Shown here: in pieces, positions 32,914 through 42,478 of the stretch
Layout: the number at the start of each line of letters is the position of its first letter
Numbering within the stretch: the stretch's first letter is position 1
DNA from: Candidatus Accumulibacter conexus
Lineage (GTDB): Bacteria; Pseudomonadota; Gammaproteobacteria; Burkholderiales; Rhodocyclaceae
NCBI GenBank assembly: GCA_017592775.1
Contig: JAGFNJ010000015.1
Location: 25,394-89,393, forward strand
Length of the DNA: 64,000 nucleotides
Direction: 5' to 3'
Translations under genes and position numbers: made by a program
Notes under the pieces: generated by a model
What the model was told of the DNA's origin: nothing
The model's input: only the letters and a program-made list of their open reading frames with translations
Database searches by the model: none

Positions 32914-35079
32914 TCAGTACTTCACGCGCGCAAAATAGCTCTTCTCCGAGGCCTCGAGCGCCTGCCGCAGGGTGACGATTCCCATCTGAGCCAGCAGCGG
33001 CAGCATCCGAAGGAAGACCTCGGCCGTTGCACAGGCGTCGCCGAGCGCGTTGTGGCGGCCTTCGATCACCACGCCCAGGCGCTCGGCGATGTGGTCGAGC
33101 TGGTGCGAGTCCTGATTGGCGTGCAGCACTCCGGAAAGCAGCAGCGTGTCGAGGACTGGCTGACTGAAGACCACCCCCGTCGAATCCTCCTTCAACTGCA
33201 GAAAGCGCATGTCGAAGGCAGCGTTGTGGGCGACGAGCACGGTGTCACTGCAGAAATCATGGAAGGCGGGCAGAACGATGTCGATCTGCGGCTGCCCGCG
33301 CACCATGTCGTCGGTGATGCCGTGAATGCGCACACCCTCGGGTCGCAGGAAGCGTTGCGGGTCGACCAGCTGATCAAAGTTCTCGTGCCGCAGAAGGCGG
33401 CCGTTGACGATGCGCACGGCACCGATCTGGATGATCTCGTCCCCGGCAGCGGGCTCGAGCCCGGTGGTTTCGGTGTCGAAGACGGTGTACGCCAGATCGC
33501 TCAGCCGCCGGTCGAGATCGATGCTCTGGTCGCGGAAATGAAAGAGGTCGAAATCGTAGTACTCCGGGCGGACGCTCGGCTCGTCGCCGGCAGCCTGCGC
33601 CTGCAGGCTGTCGGGCAGGGCGACCGGCAGGACGAAGCGAAAGAAGCAGCGCTGGCTGGCCTTTTCGCGTTCGTACCAGATTTCACCCCCATGGCGGTCG
33701 ATCACATCGCGCAGCGACAGGGGTGAGCTTTCGCTGCCCAGTTGCATGGGCTCGTTCTCCCAGGTCGCGAACGTCTCCGACGAGATGGCATGGTCAGCCC
33801 AGATGAGGTCGAGGTAGGCCAGCCTGCCGAAAGGCAGCAGGCGGAAGCGCAGGTCGGCGATCCGATGCTGGGCGACCAGTCTGGCAGCCAGGAAACAGAT
33901 CGAAAAAACCAGCGAGAAGCTCTCGGCGCGCAGCCAGACCGCTTCGTCGATCTCCTCGCAGCCGGTTGCCAGCTGCAGTTCCTGCTCGATCCGACGCTGT
34001 GCGGCGGTGACCAGGTCCAGCCCCTGAACCTCTTCGAGCGGCCAGCGTGTCTTCAGCGAATCGGCGAACTCGCTCATCGTCCGGTCGAGGCGCTGGCTCA
34101 TGCGGACGACCTCGTCGCTGATGATGCCGATGAAGCGCTCACGGATTTCCGGTTCGATGTCGGGGTAGTCCAGCAGGTTGCCGACGGCGACGCGGATGTT
34201 GGCGAGGCTGCCGCGGGTACCGTCGGTCAGCGACTGCAGGACCTGATCGCGGCGGGATTCCTGTTCCAGGCTGCGGGTGATGTTCTCCACCGTCAGCACG
34301 TAGCCGGTCATCTCCTGCTGTCGCGGCGCGTCATCGGTCGCCAGCACGGGCACCAGCTGGACGCGCAGGAGCTGGCCACCGCGCGCCGCAGTGATGAAGG
34401 TGGCGATGGCCGTTGCCGCGCCCTTGTGCAGTCGCTGGCGGACGACGTCGAGAGCGTGATCGATCTGACTGCGTTCGAGTATCGAAAAGATCGACCGGCC
34501 GAGGCCGATCAGTGCGCCGCCGGCGACTGCCGTGCTGCCGAGCGCGAGTGCCCGGAACTGCAGCCGGGCGCGGCTGTTGTAGAGCAGGATGCGCCCTTCG
34601 CGGTTGCACACCACGACCGCCTGCGCCAACTCCGACATCAGCGCCGCCAGCCGGTTCTTTTCCTCCTCGACCGACGACTTGGCGGCGGCAATCTGCGCCG
34701 CGACATCATCCATCAGGCCGTCACGCTGCTGCGCCAGGTCGTTCGTCGCCGCGGCCAGCAGGCGGACCTCCGGTGGTCCCTCCGGTGTGACGCGGAAGTT
34801 GCGGTTCGCCGCCAGCATCAGACGCAGGTTCTCGGCCATCTTCAACAGACCCTGGACATACTCCCGAAAGAGATAGCGGATGACCAGGAGACCGAGGAAG
34901 AAGCCAAAGGCGGTCATCATCGTACCCAGTGACAGGTGTGGCGCGATCAGGCGGAGCAGCGCCGCGCGCTCGTCCGCCTGGGCATCTGCCCACACCAGCG
35001 CCGCCGTGATCAGGAAGGGGCCGGTCACCAGCAGGAAGAGGATGATGACCGAGATGGCCAGGCGGAGGCGCGCGTTCAT
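32914..35079 (-). CDS. Membrane-anchored PAS/degenerate histidine-kinase fused to DEDDh exonuclease
   Basis: Read from the ATG at 35079 (721 residues; a GTG at 35136 adds 19). Two membrane helices lie in about 6-75, a linker and coiled coil extend to about 150, a PAS-like domain covers about 150-280, and a HisKA-like helix at about 285-350 has aspartate where the phosphoacceptor histidine should be (LTDGTRGSL). A poorly conserved ATPase-like region follows. The C-terminus is a DnaQ-type 3'-5' exonuclease with D535 and E537 (FDTETTG), D623 (HNAAFD), H676 and D681, a full DEDDh set. It may degrade nucleic acid at the membrane in response to a signal. Substrate and signal are unknown. Confidence 0.8.
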   Translation of the reverse strand: MNARLRLAISVIILFLLVTGPFLITAALVWADAQADERAALLRLIAPHLSLGTMMTAFGFFLGLLVIRYLFREYVQGLLKMAENLRLMLAANRNFRVTPEGPPEVRLLAAATNDLAQQRDGLMDDVAAQIAAAKSSVEEEKNRLAALMSELAQAVVVCNREGRILLYNSRARLQFRALALGSTAVAGGALIGLGRSIFSILERSQIDHALDVVRQRLHKGAATAIATFITAARGGQLLRVQLVPVLATDDAPRQQEMTGYVLTVENITRSLEQESRRDQVLQSLTDGTRGSLANIRVAVGNLLDYPDIEPEIRERFIGIISDEVVRMSQRLDRTMSEFADSLKTRWPLEEVQGLDLVTAAQRRIEQELQLATGCEEIDEAVWLRAESFSLVFSICFLAARLVAQHRIADLRFRLLPFGRLAYLDLIWADHAISSETFATWENEPMQLGSESSPLSLRDVIDRHGGEIWYEREKASQRCFFRFVLPVALPDSLQAQAAGDEPSVRPEYYDFDLFHFRDQSIDLDRRLSDLAYTVFDTETTGLEPAAGDEIIQIGAVRIVNGRLLRHENFDQLVDPQRFLRPEGVRIHGITDDMVRGQPQIDIVLPAFHDFCSDTVLVAHNAAFDMRFLQLKEDSTGVVFSQPVLDTLLLSGVLHANQDSHQLDHIAERLGVVIEGRHNALGDACATAEVFLRMLPLLAQMGIVTLRQALEASEKSYFARVKY

Positions 35080-35321
35080 GGTTCGGTGGTCGGCAAGGGT
35101 CGGTGGGCGATCGCTGGTGGCCGCGGGCGTGTGCACCGCGGGGGCACGCCAATTCTACCGGCTAACGTTCGCTCCGTTGCCCAGTGTCGTGCGAACACTC
35201 GGGAATTCCGGGTGCCGCCGTCGCTTGCCGGGGCAAGGCAGCCGATTAGGTGCGCATACCTGCACCTGCGCGACAAAGGCCTGTATGGTGGACTTCCTTA
35301 CAACTGCCTGGGAAAAATACC

Positions 35322-35462
35322 ATGACCCTCTGCCCGATTGCCATCGTCGCCGGCTGCAAGAAATGCCCGGCGTTTTCCATCTGCCCGCTGAAGACGGTCC
35401 TAGGCGATGCACCGAAGCCCGGGGAAACACCGGCAGGGCAGCCTCCGGCCGAGAAGAAGTAG
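35322..35462 (+). CDS. Cysteine-rich microprotein
   Basis: A 46-residue frame with a compact N-terminal half containing four cysteines (CPIAIVAGCKKCPAFSICPLK, residues 4-24) and a polar Pro/Glu/Lys tail. The spacing C-x7-C-x2-C-x5-C would suit a small metal or Fe-S site. The patterned cysteines argue for a real gene, but the ribosome site is weak (GGGA) and I do not recognise the family. It lies alone between the exonuclease fusion (divergent) and the acyl-CoA dehydrogenase (convergent). Confidence 0.5.
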   Translation: MTLCPIAIVAGCKKCPAFSICPLKTVLGDAPKPGETPAGQPPAEKK

Positions 35463-35598
35463 CCTTTGCCGCCGCTGCCGCGACCCGCGCGGCAGCCGTT
35501 GTGCACGCCAGGCTGCCGTGCGCCCTGGCCGGCAGCGCGGCGGCATCATGTCACGCGTGCGGCCGCGCTGGCGGTCACCTGCCGCCATGCCCTGCCCA

Positions 35599-36783
35599 TC
35601 AGAAAGCCGCGATGCCGGTCTGCGCCCGACCGAGAATCAGCGCATGGACGTCGTGCGTTCCCTCGTAGGTGTTCACCACCTCCAGGTTGAGCAGGTGGCG
35701 GACGACGCCGAATTCGTCCGAAATGCCGTTGGCGCCGAGCATGTCGCGCGCCGTGCGGGCGATCTCGAGCGCCTTGCCGCAGGAGTTGCGCTTCATGATC
35801 GAAGTGATCTCGGGCGTCGCCGTCCCGTCGTCCTTCATGCGCCCCAGACGCAGGCATCCCTGCAACCCGAGCGTGATTTCCGTCTGCATGTCGGCGAGCT
35901 TCTTCTGTACCAGCTGATTCGCCGCCAGCGGCCGCCCGAACTGCCGCCGCTCGAGCGTGTACTGGCGAGCCGTGTGCCAGCAGGACTCGGCGGCGCCGAG
36001 AGCACCCCAGGCAATGCCGTAGCGCGCCGAATCGAGGCAGGTGAAGGGCCCCTTCAAGCCGCGGATTTCCGGAAAGACGTTCTCCTCGGGAACGAAGACC
36101 TCGTCCATGACGATCTCGCCGGTGATCGAGGTGCGCAGTCCGAACTTGCCGTGGATCGTGGGGGCGCTGAGCCCGCGCATTCCCCGGTCGAGCACGAAGC
36201 CGCGGATGGCGGCCGAATCGTCCTTCGCCCAGACGATGAAGACATCGGCGATGGGTGAGTTCGTGATCCACATCTTGCTGCCGGAAAGGCGAAAGCCGCC
36301 GCCGACGGTGCGCGCTCGCGTCTCCATGCTGCCAGGGTCGGAACCGTGGTTGGGCTCGGTCAACCCGAAGCAGCCGACCAGTTCGCCGCTTGCCAGTCGT
36401 GGCAGGTAACGACTTCGCTGCTCCTCGCTGCCGAAGCGGAGAATCGGCAGCATCACCAGCGACGATTGCACGCTCATCATCGAGCGATAGCCGGAATCCA
36501 CCCGTTCGACCTCGCGTGCGATCAGCCCATAGCTGACGTGCCCGAGGCCGGCGCCCCCGTATTCGCGTGGAATCGTCGGACCGAGGAGGCCCATCTCGCC
36601 CATTTCGCGGTAGATCGTGGTGTCGGTTCGCTCGTGGCGAAACGACTCCAGGACGCGCGGCAGGAGTCTGCGCTGGCAGTAGTCCTGCGCCGCATCGCGC
36701 AGCCGCCGCTCGTCGTCGTCGAGCTGTGCGTCGAGGAGCAGTGGATCCTGCCAGCAGAACCGGGGCCTGGCTCGCGTCACCAT
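35599..36783 (-). CDS. gcdH: Glutaryl-CoA dehydrogenase-like acyl-CoA dehydrogenase
   Basis: A 394-residue FAD enzyme of the acyl-CoA dehydrogenase family. Several stretches are close to Gcd[15 protein letters not shown] (FAD and substrate contact), [33 protein letters not shown] and the catalytic glutamate in [17 protein letters not shown] near the C-terminus. GcdH oxidises and decarboxylates glutaryl-CoA to crotonyl-CoA in lysine, tryptophan and aromatic degradation. The second of two tandem ATGs has the better-spaced GGAG; the first is at 36786. No other pathway gene is adjacent. A different acyl-CoA substrate cannot be excluded. Confidence 0.85.
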   Translation of the reverse strand: MVTRARPRFCWQDPLLLDAQLDDDERRLRDAAQDYCQRRLLPRVLESFRHERTDTTIYREMGEMGLLGPTIPREYGGAGLGHVSYGLIAREVERVDSGYRSMMSVQSSLVMLPILRFGSEEQRSRYLPRLASGELVGCFGLTEPNHGSDPGSMETRARTVGGGFRLSGSKMWITNSPIADVFIVWAKDDSAAIRGFVLDRGMRGLSAPTIHGKFGLRTSITGEIVMDEVFVPEENVFPEIRGLKGPFTCLDSARYGIAWGALGAAESCWHTARQYTLERRQFGRPLAANQLVQKKLADMQTEITLGLQGCLRLGRMKDDGTATPEITSIMKRNSCGKALEIARTARDMLGANGISDEFGVVRHLLNLEVVNTYEGTHDVHALILGRAQTGIAAF

Positions 36784-36831
36784 CATCGTCTCCCTGTCAA
36801 GCCGCCGGCGGCGCGTCGCGCCGGGCGTGCA

Positions 36832-36864
36832 ATCCGGCCTGCGGCAACGGGCCGCAGGCCGGAT
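36832..36864. repeat. Perfect 14-bp inverted repeat upstream of gcdH
   Basis: ATCCGGCCTGCGGC and GCCGCAGGCCGGAT flank a five-base AACGG loop. No U-tract follows on either strand. It lies about 50-80 bases upstream of the gcdH start, so it could be a leader hairpin, an operator, or a copy of a dispersed palindromic element. Confidence 0.6.
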
Positions 36865-37014
36865 GCAGCCCGAATTGTACGCACGGCGAGACTGACCGGG
36901 GGCGTACTTTCGCCCGTTGTCACCGCCCGCCAGGAGGCAGCAGCCGCGGATCCCGCCGTGCCTGGCGCGCAGCGGCGAAATCGGCTTGCGCGGCTGGCGA
37001 CGCAGGGCGGCCGA

Positions 37015-37043
37015 TTGACTCGCAGCGGCAAGGCCCGGATACT
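37015..37043 (+). promoter_or_regulatory. Candidate promoter of the DUF3365 / kinase operon
   Basis: TTGACT (37015-37020) and GATACT (37038-37043) are separated by 17 bases and lie about 115 bases upstream of the first gene of the two-gene signalling unit. Confidence 0.4.
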
Positions 37044-37157
37044 CGCGACGTTGCCGGCGAGATGCCGGCGATGCAAGGCAAGGGACGCCGGTCCGGGCTG
37101 CCGTCGGGCTGCCATTTGCCGGTACCGCCGTTTCACTCCTGACTGGGAGGTTCCTCC

Positions 37158-38030
37158 ATGGGTCTGCGACTGAAATTCAATCTCGTGCTGCTTGCCGTCT
37201 TCCTTGCCGGCTTTGCCGTCACCGGCTACGTTTCCCGGACCCTGCTCGACCGGCACGCGCGCGAGCAGGTGCTTGGCGAGGCGCGCCTGGTGATGGAAGC
37301 GGCGTTGGCCGTGCGCGGGTATACGGTCGACCAGGTGCGACCGCATCTCGTCGGGCAGATGGACAAGGTCTTCCTGCCGCAGACGGTACCGGCGTTTGCC
37401 GCCACCGAGACGCTCAACCATCTGCGACGGAAGTACACCAACTACGCCTACAAGGAGGCGACGCTCAATCCAACGAACCTGCGCGACCGGCCCGCCGACT
37501 GGGAAGCCGACCTGATCCACAGCTTCCGCAACCGCGCCGACCAGAAGGAGATCAGCGGTGAGCGCGACACGCCCACCGGTCGGCTGCTCTACGTCGCGCA
37601 TCCGATCCGCATCGAATCGCCGGCCTGCCTGCAATGCCACAGTACACCCGACGTCGCGCCGCCGTCGATGATCCGAATCTACGGCCCGGCGAACGGATTC
37701 GGCTGGAAGCTCGATGAGGTGGTCGGGGCGCAGGTCGTTTCGGTGCCGATGTCGGTGCCACTGGAGAACGCCGCGCAGGCCTTTCGCACCTTCATGCTTT
37801 CCCTGGCGGCGGTGTTCGTGGTCGTCTTCATCGTCCTCAACCTGCTCCTTTCGTGGCTGATCATCCGGCCGGTGACTCGCCTGTCGGCGGCAGCCGACAA
37901 GGTCAGCACCGGCGACTTCGAGCAGCCGGAGTTTGCCGAGAAGGGCGGCGACGAGGTTGCCGTTCTGGCCAGTTCGTTCAACCGCATGCGTCGCAGTCTC
38001 GAGAAGGCGATGCAGATGATCGATGGCTGA
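37158..38030 (+). CDS. DUF3365 (Tll0287-like) heme-type sensor with HAMP domain and no output domain
   Basis: A 290-residue membrane protein: N-terminal membrane helix (about 7-24), periplasmic DUF3365 domain to about residue 205, second helix (211-236), then a HAMP domain (237-285), after which the protein stops. A CxxCH c-type heme-binding motif is present (C157-L-Q-C160-H161). Related domains are periplasmic heme sensors of redox state or small ligands in kinases, cyclases and chemoreceptors. Here no effector is attached; the start codon of a Ser/Thr kinase gene overlaps the stop by eight bases. The likely partner is therefore that kinase. Confidence 0.85.
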   Translation: MGLRLKFNLVLLAVFLAGFAVTGYVSRTLLDRHAREQVLGEARLVMEAALAVRGYTVDQVRPHLVGQMDKVFLPQTVPAFAATETLNHLRRKYTNYAYKEATLNPTNLRDRPADWEADLIHSFRNRADQKEISGERDTPTGRLLYVAHPIRIESPACLQCHSTPDVAPPSMIRIYGPANGFGWKLDEVVGAQVVSVPMSVPLENAAQAFRTFMLSLAAVFVVVFIVLNLLLSWLIIRPVTRLSAAADKVSTGDFEQPEFAEKGGDEVAVLASSFNRMRRSLEKAMQMIDG

Positions 38031-40125
38031 GCCAGCGATGGGCGGAGCAGGCAACGAAGAGGCCGGCCAGGCGCGGGTTCGTGCGGCGGCTCACGACAGC
38101 GACCTGCTGGCGCTGCCGGCCGGCTACGCGGTGCACGAATACCGGATTGATCACGTTCTCGGCAGCGGGGGCTTCGGCATCACCTACCTGGCGCACGATA
38201 CCCACCTCGACTGCCCGGTGGCAATCAAGGAGTATCTGCCGCGCGACACCGCCGGGCGCGGGCCTGATCTGTCCGTGCGGCCGCACTCGACTGGCGGGGC
38301 CAAGTCCTTCGCCTGGGGTCTCGATCGCTTCCTGCAGGAATGCCGCGCACTCGCCAGCTTTCACCATCCTGGGATCGTCCGTGTGCTGCGCTATTTTGCC
38401 GCCAACGACACGGCCTACATGGTGATGGAATACGAGAGTGGCGAACCCCTCGACAGGTGGCTGGCCAGTCGCGAGCCAATCGACGCCGGCACGCTGCAAC
38501 GCATCGTGCGGCCCTTGCTCGACGGGCTCGAGGCCATCCACAACGCCGGCTTCCTGCATCGCGACATCAAGCCGCGCAACATCTACATGCGTGCCGACGG
38601 TTCGCCCGTGCTGCTCGACTTCGGCTCTGCCCGCCGCGTCGGTGGGCAGGGGCAGGAGCAGCTGTTGACCGCAGTCGTGACGCCTGGCTTCGCGCCTGCC
38701 GAGCAGTACCAGCCCGACGGCAGTCAGGGTCCGTGGAGCGACCTCTACTCGCTCGCCGGGGTGATGTACTGGCTGGTCACGGGTCACCTGCCGACCGAAA
38801 GTCTGGCGCGGCTGCGCGAGGACCCGATGCCCCCGGCAGCGGTGATCGGCAGGGCCGACCTCTACGGCAAGGCGATGCTGCGCGCCATCGACTGGGCGCT
38901 GACGCCCGACGAGAACCTGCGCCCCCGGCGGGTGGCGGATTTTCGCCGTGCCTGCCTGCCATCGACCGGACAACCTGCAGCGGAAGCGGCAGACTCGCCG
39001 GCGGTGCTGCCGGCGCCCGGCAGTTCGTTCAGTGAAGGCTGCAGCTTCATCGGCGCGGTCCTCTTCAGCGATGTGCCGGCCGCCCCGGCGCCAGCCGATG
39101 CGGCTGCCGAGGCGGCGCACAAGGAGCGTCGCCAGTTGCTGGCAACGCTGGTCAGCCGGGCGGTTGCCGGTGTGCCGGCGAACAGCCGCCTGGCGGCGAA
39201 CACCCGCGAGGGCTGCGCCGTCTGCTACGTCGGCGATCCCGAGGATGCACTGCGCACCGCCGGCCTGCTCGGGGCGGCGGCGAGTGAACGGGGACTTGCC
39301 CTGCACATCGGCATCAACCTCGGACCGGTACGCGTGCAGCCCGACCCCGGTGGCCGCTCGCGCCTGCTCGGCGATGGCGTCGCCACCGCGTTCCGCGTCA
39401 TGCGCTTCGCCGAGCCGGGGCAGGTGCTGGTCAGCACCGCCTATGTCGATCTCATTGCGCAGCTGCGACGCAGCGCGGCGACCTGTTTCACGGCACTCGG
39501 CCAGCGGCGCGACGCGCACGACCGGGTGCATGACCTCTACCTCTACGTCGGCACGGCACATGCACTGGCTTCGCATCCGGTGACGGCCAATCACACCGCG
39601 ACGACGGCGAGCGACCTGACGCCGGCGGTCGTCGACGACGCCGAGCGCCTATTGACCAGGCACATCGGACCGATGGCACGCATCCTGGTGCGCAAGACGC
39701 TGCCGCGCGTCGGCGGGCGCGACGAGCTGCACCGCCTGCTGGCTGAAATGATTCCCGACCCGGCAGCCCGATCGGCCTTCCTCACCGCAGCCACGCACAG
39801 GTGGCAGCAGCCATCGGCAAGCCTGAGGCCGGACAGCGCGCCGCATTCCGGCTCCCCTGCGCCGGCAGTTGCGGCAGCGCCATTGCCCGTCACTGCTGCC
39901 GACCCGGCAGCGGGCAGCGGTCTTGGCGAGGCCGACTGCGAACGCATCGGACGCATCCTGGCGCGCCATATCGGACCGCTGGCAAGGATCCTGTTGCGCC
40001 GCGAAGCCGCCAGGGCGGCCGACCTGGACTCGTTGTGCCGGGCGTTGGCCAGCCAGATCGACAGTCCGGAGCAGCGCGAGCACTTCCTCAGGGAGGCCGG
40101 CATCGGCAGGGGACCGGGCTCGTAG
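38023..40125 (+). CDS. Ser/Thr protein kinase fused to a degenerate class III cyclase domain and a duplicated C-terminal domain
   Basis: A 700-residue protein. The N-terminal Hanks-type kinase (about 35-315) has the glycine loop GSGGFG (47-52), K69 (VAIKEYLP), catalytic HRDIKPRN with D181, DFG at 199-201 and FAPAEQY in place of APE. A class III adenylate/guanylate cyclase-like domain follows at about 345-510: SFIGAVLFSD, HIGINLGP and PGQVLVS are kept, but the second metal aspartate and the usual N/R substrate residues are missing. Two copies of a module with HIGPxARIL lie at 547-555 and 649-657, about 100 residues apart. No membrane segment is present. It probably receives input from the overlapping sensor. 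Confidence 0.85.
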   Translation: MAEPAMGGAGNEEAGQARVRAAAHDSDLLALPAGYAVHEYRIDHVLGSGGFGITYLAHDTHLDCPVAIKEYLPRDTAGRGPDLSVRPHSTGGAKSFAWGLDRFLQECRALASFHHPGIVRVLRYFAANDTAYMVMEYESGEPLDRWLASREPIDAGTLQRIVRPLLDGLEAIHNAGFLHRDIKPRNIYMRADGSPVLLDFGSARRVGGQGQEQLLTAVVTPGFAPAEQYQPDGSQGPWSDLYSLAGVMYWLVTGHLPTESLARLREDPMPPAAVIGRADLYGKAMLRAIDWALTPDENLRPRRVADFRRACLPSTGQPAAEAADSPAVLPAPGSSFSEGCSFIGAVLFSDVPAAPAPADAAAEAAHKERRQLLATLVSRAVAGVPANSRLAANTREGCAVCYVGDPEDALRTAGLLGAAASERGLALHIGINLGPVRVQPDPGGRSRLLGDGVATAFRVMRFAEPGQVLVSTAYVDLIAQLRRSAATCFTALGQRRDAHDRVHDLYLYVGTAHALASHPVTANHTATTASDLTPAVVDDAERLLTRHIGPMARILVRKTLPRVGGRDELHRLLAEMIPDPAARSAFLTAATHRWQQPSASLRPDSAPHSGSPAPAVAAAPLPVTAADPAAGSGLGEADCERIGRILARHIGPLARILLRREAARAADLDSLCRALASQIDSPEQREHFLREAGIGRGPGS

Positions 40126-40277
40126 GTCGCTGGCGGCAGTCGACCACCGCTGAAGTGCAGGCGTCGTCGCGCCAGGCAGCGCGCAAACCACATTCGTGGC
40201 GGTCACCGAGCCGGGGAGTTGCAGCACCGCATGGCGCGGGAAGGTGCGCCTGCGCCAAGGCGTCCTGGCGGAACGGA

Positions 40278-40925
40278 CTACTGCAGCAGGCCTGCCCGCA
40301 GCAGCGCGTCGATCATCAGTTGCGTCAGTTCCGCCACCTGCCCAGCCTGCGCGCCCGAGGGCGGCGCCGTGGCGCTGCCCGACCAGAAGACGGCGCCGCT
40401 GGCGGCGTCCATCATGGCGACGCTGCACGCCATCCCCTGCGCCGCCGTCGGCCAGCCGATCGGAAACGACAGACCGAGACCGCCGACGCTGAAACCACCG
40501 CTGCGGTAGCCGCCGCTGCCGCCGCCAACACCGATTCCCACCTGCGGCGCCGGATTGACCACGGCCAGGTCGTCCGGCGCCAGTTGCACGCTCGCTACGG
40601 CGAACGCCCCGACACGCCCGGCGGCTGATCGGATCTCCTCGTTGCCGGCCATGCCGTCGGCCGGGAACTGCGGGATGGCGTAGCTCTGGATGCCAGCCAC
40701 CCCCGTCGGCTGCAACCGCATCGTCCACTGGTCCTCGCAGATGCGACGCAGCGAATGATCGCGACTCTGGCAGATCACCAGCACCTGCTGGCCCTTGAGC
40801 ACGGCGCCGGCGACGTTCGGGTCACGCCATTCGCTTCTCATCTCGGTCGTCGCGCAACCGGCAAGCGCCAGGGTGAACAGGCCCGCCGCAAACGACATCA
40901 CCCGGGTTTTCAGGGTCGCACGCAT
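40278..40925 (-). CDS. Envelope lipoprotein, possibly DUF4136-like
   Basis: A 215-residue lipoprotein with signal peptide and lipobox LAGC (acylated C24). The mature part begins with a TTEMRSEWRDPN stretch seen in small surface lipoproteins, has two cysteines in VICQSRDHSLRRICEDQ that may form a disulfide, then a glycine-rich patch (about 130-155) and a C-terminal helix. It resembles DUF4136-type lipoproteins only loosely. Function is unknown. It stands alone, convergent to the kinase gene, with a 98-base gap to rng. Confidence 0.7.
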   Translation of the reverse strand: MRATLKTRVMSFAAGLFTLALAGCATTEMRSEWRDPNVAGAVLKGQQVLVICQSRDHSLRRICEDQWTMRLQPTGVAGIQSYAIPQFPADGMAGNEEIRSAAGRVGAFAVASVQLAPDDLAVVNPAPQVGIGVGGGSGGYRSGGFSVGGLGLSFPIGWPTAAQGMACSVAMMDAASGAVFWSGSATAPPSGAQAGQVAELTQLMIDALLRAGLLQ

Positions 40926-41023
40926 CGGCTCTCCTTTCCTCTCCTGTTGCGCCAGCCGTCATGATACCCCCGCCATCGCCCGCCTCGGCACAACGAGTGC
41001 CACTGCGGACAGAAGGTGGCGGC

Positions 41024-42478
41024 TCACATCAGGACGATGTCGTACTGCTCCTGCGAGTAGCTGGGCTCGGCCTGCAGCGAGATCGGCTTGCCGATGAAGT
41101 CGGAGAGCATCGCCAGCCCTTGCGACTCCTCATCGAGGAAGCTGTCGATCACCGCCTGACTGCCGAGGACCCGATACTCGCGGGCATTGAACTGGCGCGC
41201 CTCGCGCAGCAGTTCGCGGAGAATCTCGTAGCATACCGTGCGCGCCGTCCTGACCTCGCCGCGACCACCGCAGGTCGGGCACTCCTCGCAGAGAACGTGC
41301 GCCAGCGACTCGCGGGTGCGCTTGCGCGTCATTTCGACCAGGCCGAGGGCGGTGAATCCGTTCACCGTCAGTCGCGTATGGTCGCGCGCCAGCGCCTTGT
41401 TGAACTCGCTGAGAACCGCCGCCCGGTGCTCGTCGTTCTCCATGTCGATGAAGTCGATGATGATGATGCCGCCCAGGTTGCGCAGGCGCAGTTGGCGGGC
41501 GATCGTCTGTGCGGCCTCGAGGTTGGTCTTGAAGATGGTGTCGTCGAAGTTGCGGACACCGACGAAACCGCCGGTGTTGACGTCGATGGTGGTCATCGCC
41601 TCGGTCTGGTCGATGATCAGATAGCCGCCCGACTTCAGGTCGACGCGGCGCGCCAGCGCCTTCTGGATCTCGTCCTCGACGCCGTGCAGATCGAACAGCG
41701 GTCGTTCGCCGACGTAGTGCTCGAGCAGTGGTGCCACGGTCGGCGTGTACTCGGCGGCAAAGGCCGTCAGGCGCTGGAAGTTCTCGCGCGAATCGATGAC
41801 GATGCGCGCCGTCTCGGGGTTGACGAAGTCACGCAGCACGCGTTGCGACAACGAAAGCTCCTGGTAGAGCAGAGCCGGCGGTGCGGCCGTCGTCGACTGC
41901 GCCCGGATGTCGCGCCACAGCTTGCGCAGGTACTCGATGTCCTTCGCCAGTTCGGCTTCGGTCGCGCTCTCGGCCATCGTGCGGACGATGAAGCCGCCCG
42001 GCTCGTCGCCGGGTACCAAGCGTCCGAGCTTCTCGCGCAACGCCTCGCGATCGGCCTCGCGCTCGATCCGCTGCGAGATGCCGATATGCTTGTCCTGCGG
42101 CAGATAGACCAGCATGCGGCCGGCCAGCGACACCTGGGTCGACAGGCGTGCCCCCTTGCTGCCCATCGGATCCTTGATGACCTGCACGAGAATGCTCTGG
42201 CCTTCGCACAGCAGGCGCTCGATCGGTCGCAGCGGTTCGTCGCCCGACCGCGGTTCGCGGATGTCGGCGACATGGAGAAAGGCGGTCCGGCCGAGGCCGA
42301 TGTCGATGAAGGCGGACTGCATCCCGGGCAGGATGCGGACGATCCGTCCGAGGTAGACGTTACCGACGAAGCCACGACTGGCGCTGCGTTCGATGTGCAG
42401 TTCCTGGACCACACCCTGGTGCGTGACGGCGACGCGCGTTTCCTGGGGTGTGAAGTTGATCAGGATTTCTTCTGACAT
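41024..42478 (-). CDS. rng: Ribonuclease G
   Basis: A 484-residue RNase E/G family endonuclease that matures the 16S rRNA 5' end and degrades mRNA. The frame is open for another 500 codons upstream, but the family start MSEEILINFTPQETRVAV fits the ATG at 42478. The S1 domain (GNVYLGRIVRILPGMQSAFIDIG) is at about 38-125, the catalytic core has DFIDM with the metal aspartate, and the zinc-link cysteines lie in CEECPTCGGRG. The C-terminal scaffold of RNase E is absent, which supports RNase G. Divergent from trhP with a 93-base gap. Confidence 0.95.
   Translation of the reverse strand: MSEEILINFTPQETRVAVTHQGVVQELHIERSASRGFVGNVYLGRIVRILPGMQSAFIDIGLGRTAFLHVADIREPRSGDEPLRPIERLLCEGQSILVQVIKDPMGSKGARLSTQVSLAGRMLVYLPQDKHIGISQRIEREADREALREKLGRLVPGDEPGGFIVRTMAESATEAELAKDIEYLRKLWRDIRAQSTTAAPPALLYQELSLSQRVLRDFVNPETARIVIDSRENFQRLTAFAAEYTPTVAPLLEHYVGERPLFDLHGVEDEIQKALARRVDLKSGGYLIIDQTEAMTTIDVNTGGFVGVRNFDDTIFKTNLEAAQTIARQLRLRNLGGIIIIDFIDMENDEHRAAVLSEFNKALARDHTRLTVNGFTALGLVEMTRKRTRESLAHVLCEECPTCGGRGEVRTARTVCYEILRELLREARQFNAREYRVLGSQAVIDSFLDEESQGLAMLSDFIGKPISLQAEPSYSQEQYDIVLM

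Larger units (their letters stand above)
36787..37157. other. Divergent intergenic region gcdH / DUF3365 gene
   Basis: The 371 bases hold no credible gene. The left part carries a perfect 14-bp palindrome and the right part a promoter-like pair, both listed separately. GGGAGG lies eight bases before the ATG at 37158. Confidence 0.5.
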
